From contig OZ021723.1 in the NCBI GenBank assembly GCA_963978545.1, forward strand, positions 7,100,124-7,164,123: a stretch of 64,000 nucleotides of DNA. The letters are read 5' to 3'. The notes beneath the pieces are model-generated. The model saw only the letters and a program-made list of their open reading frames with translations. It was not told the DNA's origin and did no database searches. The position numbers and the translations under genes are program-made. Shown here piece by piece: positions 60,501-64,000 of the stretch (its first letter is position 1; every line of letters begins with the position of its first letter). This DNA comes from Linyphia triangularis (Eukaryota; Arthropoda; Arachnida; Araneae; Linyphiidae).

Positions 60501-61487
60501 CTATTAAAAAGCCAAAATTCTTTCATCTAAAAATCATTATGGGTTTAGTTACTTAAAATAAAGATAAATTTATTTGTTGCAACCATATATTTGACAGTTA
60601 TATATAGGTTTAGAAATTTTATGGCAATATTCTTTTTGATTGTTAATTTCAGAATAATTCACATTTCTAGTAATTCTAGTTAATTAGTTCTAGTAATTCT
60701 AGTTCACACGCTAGTAATAGCACCAATTATAAACACATGTCCAAAGACACTAAATTATTTATTACCATACAGAAGCTATTAAAAAGCTAAAATTCTTTCA
60801 TCTAAAAATCATTATGGGTTTAGTTACTTAAAATAAAGATAAATTTATTTGTTGCAACCATATATTTGACAGTTATATATAGGTTTAGAAATTTTATGGC
60901 AATATTCTTTTTGATTGTTAATTTCAGAATAATTCACATTTCTAGTAATTCTAGTTAATTAGTTCTAGTAATTCTAGTTCACACGCTAGTAATAGCACCA
61001 GTTATAAACACATGTCCAAAGACACTATAAATTATTTATTACCATACAGAAGCTATTAAAAAGCCAAACTTCTTTCCTCTAAAAATCATTATGGGTTTAG
61101 TTACTTAAAATAAAGATAAATTTATTTATTGCAACCATATATTTGACAGTTGTATATAGGTTTAGAAATTTTATGGCAGTATTCTTTTTGATTGTTAATT
61201 TCAGAATAATTCACATTTCTAGTTAATTAGTTCTAGTAATTCTAGTTCACACGCTAGTAATAGCACCAATTATAAACACATGTCCAAAGACACTAAATTA
61301 TTTATTACCATACAGAAGCTATTAAAAAGCCAAAATTCTTTCATCTAAAAATCATTATGGGTTTAGTTACTTAAAATAAAGATAAATTTATTTGTTGCAA
61401 CCAAATATTTGACAGTTGTATATAGGTTTAGAAATTCTATGGCAATATTCTTTTTGATTGTTAATTTCAGAATAATTCACATTTTTA
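57590..61487. repeat. 275-bp tandem array, 14 units
   Basis: CACATGTCCAAAGACAC occurs 14 times, at about 57649, 57917, 58192, 58467, 58742, 59017, 59278, 59643, 59909, 60184, 60459, 60734, 61009 and 61277. Spacing is 275 bp in most cases. The differences come mainly from the copy number of a short TAATTCTAGT word, and one 365-bp interval carries an internal partial duplication near 59459. The central units are almost identical; the first and last are diverged. Confidence 0.98.
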
Positions 61488-62335
61488 ATCGCAAGCGTAC
61501 CTTAAAACCATTGCTTTAGTGGTGGGAAAGTAAAATTCAATTACTTTTTTCAACTTAGGCAAACTTAATGTTGAAAGTTGTTTGATTAAAGATTAAGGTT
61601 TGCTACTATAGTGACACTGCAAATACTTTGTTTTGTTGCCATGGTGAGTGGCAACAGTGGACGATGAAATTTTGTTATGAAAATAAAAAAAATATTTTGT
61701 AAGATTATGTGGAATTGAAAATAAAAAAATGTATTCTGTTATTTTTTGTAACTTAAATATTTTTTTTTTCTCCTTTTGATCATCTTAAACTAAAAGTTTA
61801 CTCATCCAAGCTTGTTGATAACACTATTTTGTACTCATACCTAAAATTTACTTTTGCTAAAATTGGAATTTCTAGCAGATTGTGTTTACAAAATTCAAAT
61901 TCACTCAAACGTAAACTCTGATTTCAAACATGTTTTTGAAAATCAATCGAAAACCTTAAGAGCTGGTAGAAACTAATTGTTATGCAAATTTAGAGGCTCC
62001 TTATTAAATGAAAGGGAGCATTTTTCGCAAATCCCATCAAACTCTGAATCTAAATTGCGTCTAACACTCTACTTCATTTACATACTAGTTAGTTGAAAGA
62101 TTCTGGATTTCATTTTCTAAAGTGCTTCGTAGAGATAAGAACTAGCAATGGCTTTCCATTGGATGATTTTTGAATATTTACGTTTTCTGATTGGAATCGA
62201 GTTCAAAGAGAAATGCTAAAGTGATCTGAGTATGATCAATGAAATTTCTCATAGTAAATAAATAATTAGACATTATATAGACATTTCATTATATTCTTAT
62301 AACCATCTTTTCGATTCTTCGTTGCACCGATATCT
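61488..62335. other. AT-rich spacer between two arrays
   Basis: No gene or repeat recognised. Confidence 0.4.
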
Positions 62336-64000
62336 TTATAAATTTTAAATTAACTGATGATATTTAATTTATTAGATATGATACTGGCAATGTACAAACA
62401 GTGCTAGAAGTGTGGGTAGACGCGGGGTGACGCGTAACCCCACTTTTCAAGAAAATACCCGTGCGTTCCCCCTCTGCTAAAACCACTAAAAACCATCTCC
62501 TCGCTTGTAAAACCATAAATTTTAAATTAACTGATGATATTTAATTTATTAGATATGATACTGGCAATGTACAAACAGTGCTAGAAGTGTGGGTAGACGC
62601 GGGGTGACGCGTAACCCCACTTTTCAAGAAAATACCCGTGCGTTCCCCCTCTGCTAAAACCACTAAAAACCATCTCCTCGCTTGTAAAACCATAAATTTT
62701 AAATTAACTGATGATATTTAATTTATTAGATATGATACTGGCAATGTACAAACAGTGCTAGAAGTGTGGGTAGACGCGGGGTGACGCGTAACCCCACTTT
62801 TCAAGAAAATACCCGTGCGTTCCCCCTCTGCTAAAACCACTAAAAACCATCTCCTCGCTTGTAAAACCATAAATTTTAAATTAACTGATGATATTTAATT
62901 TATTAGATATGATACTGGCAATGTACAAACAGTGCTAGAAGTGTGGGTAGACGCGGGGTGACGCGTAACCCCACTTTTCAAGAAAATACCCGTGCGTTCC
63001 CCCTCTGCTAAAACCACTAAAAACCATCTCCTCGCTTGTAAAACCATAAATTTTAAATTAACTGATGATATTTAATTTATTAGATATGATACTGGCAATG
63101 TACAAACAGTGCTAGAAGTGTGGGTAGACGCGGGGTGACGCGTAACCCTACTTTTCAAGAAAATACCCGTGCGTTCCCCCTCTTCTAAAACCACTAAAAA
63201 CCATCTCCTCGCTTGTAAAACCATAAATTTTAAATTAACTGATGATATTTAATTTATTAGATATGATACTGGCAATGTACAAACAGTGCTAGAAGTGTGG
63301 GTAGACGCGGGGTGACGCGTAACCCCACTTTTCAAGAAAATACCCGTGCGTTCCCCCTCTGCTAAAACCACTAAAAACCATCTCCTCGCTTGTAAAACCA
63401 TAAATTTTAAATTAACTGATGATATTTAATTTATTAGATATGATACTGGCAATGTACAAACAGTGCTAGAAGTGTGGGTAGACGCGGGGTGACGCGTAAC
63501 CCCACTTTTCAAGAAAATACCCGTGCGTTCCCCCTCTTCTAAAACCACTAAAAACCATCTCCTCGCTTGTAAAACCATAAATTTTAAATTAACTGATGAT
63601 ATTTAATTTATTAGATATGATACTGGCAATGTACAAACAGTGCTAGAAGTGTGGGTAGACGCGGGGTGACGCGTAACCCCACTTTTCAAGAAAATACCCG
63701 TGCGTTCCCCCTCTGCTAAAACCACTAAAAACCATCTCCTCGCTTGTAAAACCATAAATTTTAAATTAACTGATGATATTTAATTTATTAGATATGATAC
63801 TGGCAATGTACAAACAGTGCTAGAAGTGTGGGTAGACGCGGGGTGACGCGTAACCCCACTTTTCAAGAAAATACCCGTGCGTTCCCCCTCTGCTAAAACC
63901 ACTAAAAACCATCTCCTCGCTTGTAAAACCATAAATTTTAAATTAACTGATGATATTTAATTTATTAGATATGATACTGGCAATGTACAAACAGTGCTAG
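62336..64000. repeat. 177-bp tandem array, at least nine units, continuing past the window
   Basis: Units of 177 bp combine an AT-rich half (TTAACTGATGATATTTAATT) with a CpG-rich half (GACGCGGGGTGACGCGTAAC then CCGTGCGTTCCCCCTCTGCT). Spacing of CGCGGGGTGA is exactly 177 bp (62421, 62598, 62775 and onwards). Copies are almost identical; the few variants include CCCTAC for CCCCAC in unit 5 and CTTCTAAAA for CTGCTAAAA in two units. No coding frame. Such uniformity shows very recent amplification or homogenisation. Confidence 0.98.

Noticed and set aside
57590..61487. CRISPR-like regular repeats
   Set aside because: Whole units are repeated with no unique spacers; this is a eukaryotic tandem array.

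Overview
This is an AT-rich eukaryotic window made almost entirely of non-coding DNA. Three short exons of one collagen gene lie on the minus strand, and the rest is introns or flank filled with transposon remnants, SINEs and tandem repeats. Long introns, phase-1 54-bp collagen exons, tRNA-derived SINEs, mariner/Tc1 remnants and TTAA-flanked elements point to an animal, most likely an arthropod. A spider or other arachnid is my guess from the style of the repeats, but nothing here proves it. There are no bacterial operons, CRISPR arrays, rRNA genes or functional tRNA genes.

Gene content. In transcription order the exons are 57099-57152 and 8936-8989 (each exactly 54 bp, six Gly-X-Y triplets, phase 1 at both ends) and 7650-7712 (63 bp), where the Gly-X-Y pattern breaks off into non-collagenous sequence. 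The first two are separated by about 48.1 kb and the last two by 1,223 bp. The window therefore covers the 3' part of a triple-helix coding region and its junction with a C-terminal non-collagenous domain, which must lie at lower coordinates or beyond the left edge. I saw no other convincing exon.

Layout. 1-7650: AT-rich sequence with a large ATTT microsatellite, a small tRNA-like inverted-repeat cluster (3.9-4.5 kb) and two AT blocks. 7650-8989: two exons. 9.5-10.0 kb: 15-bp minisatellite. 11.0-14.0 kb: deleted mariner-type element, a TIR element with CCTAGGTAC motifs, and a foldback. 16-18.1 kb: duplicated SINE-bearing segment and an interspersed repeat broken by a 655-bp palindrome. 18.4-31.2 kb: several tandem arrays (80/240, 129, 139, 40 and 388 bp), TTAA elements, SINEs and a solo LTR at 28.2-29.0 kb. 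31.8-40.6 kb: three copies of one TIR element, a decayed 2-kb DNA transposon filled by AT repeats, and SINEs. 43-54.3 kb: a GGTT microsatellite, four TTAA elements, head-to-head SINEs and a 123-bp array. 56.5-57.1 kb: Tc1 remnant 37 bp from the collagen donor site. 57.6-61.5 kb: 275-bp array. 62.3-64.0 kb: very uniform 177-bp array running off the window.

The DNA elements repeatedly share TTAA target sites (six elements, five families), which suggests long activity of piggyBac-type transposases in this genome. I found no undescribed multi-gene system. The most interesting signals are the very long repeat-built collagen intron, the TTAA-element cluster, the higher-order structure in several arrays, the palindrome with a bZIP-like apex, and the solo LTR with a dense TTTGGCGA cluster. 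All coordinates and copy counts were read by eye.
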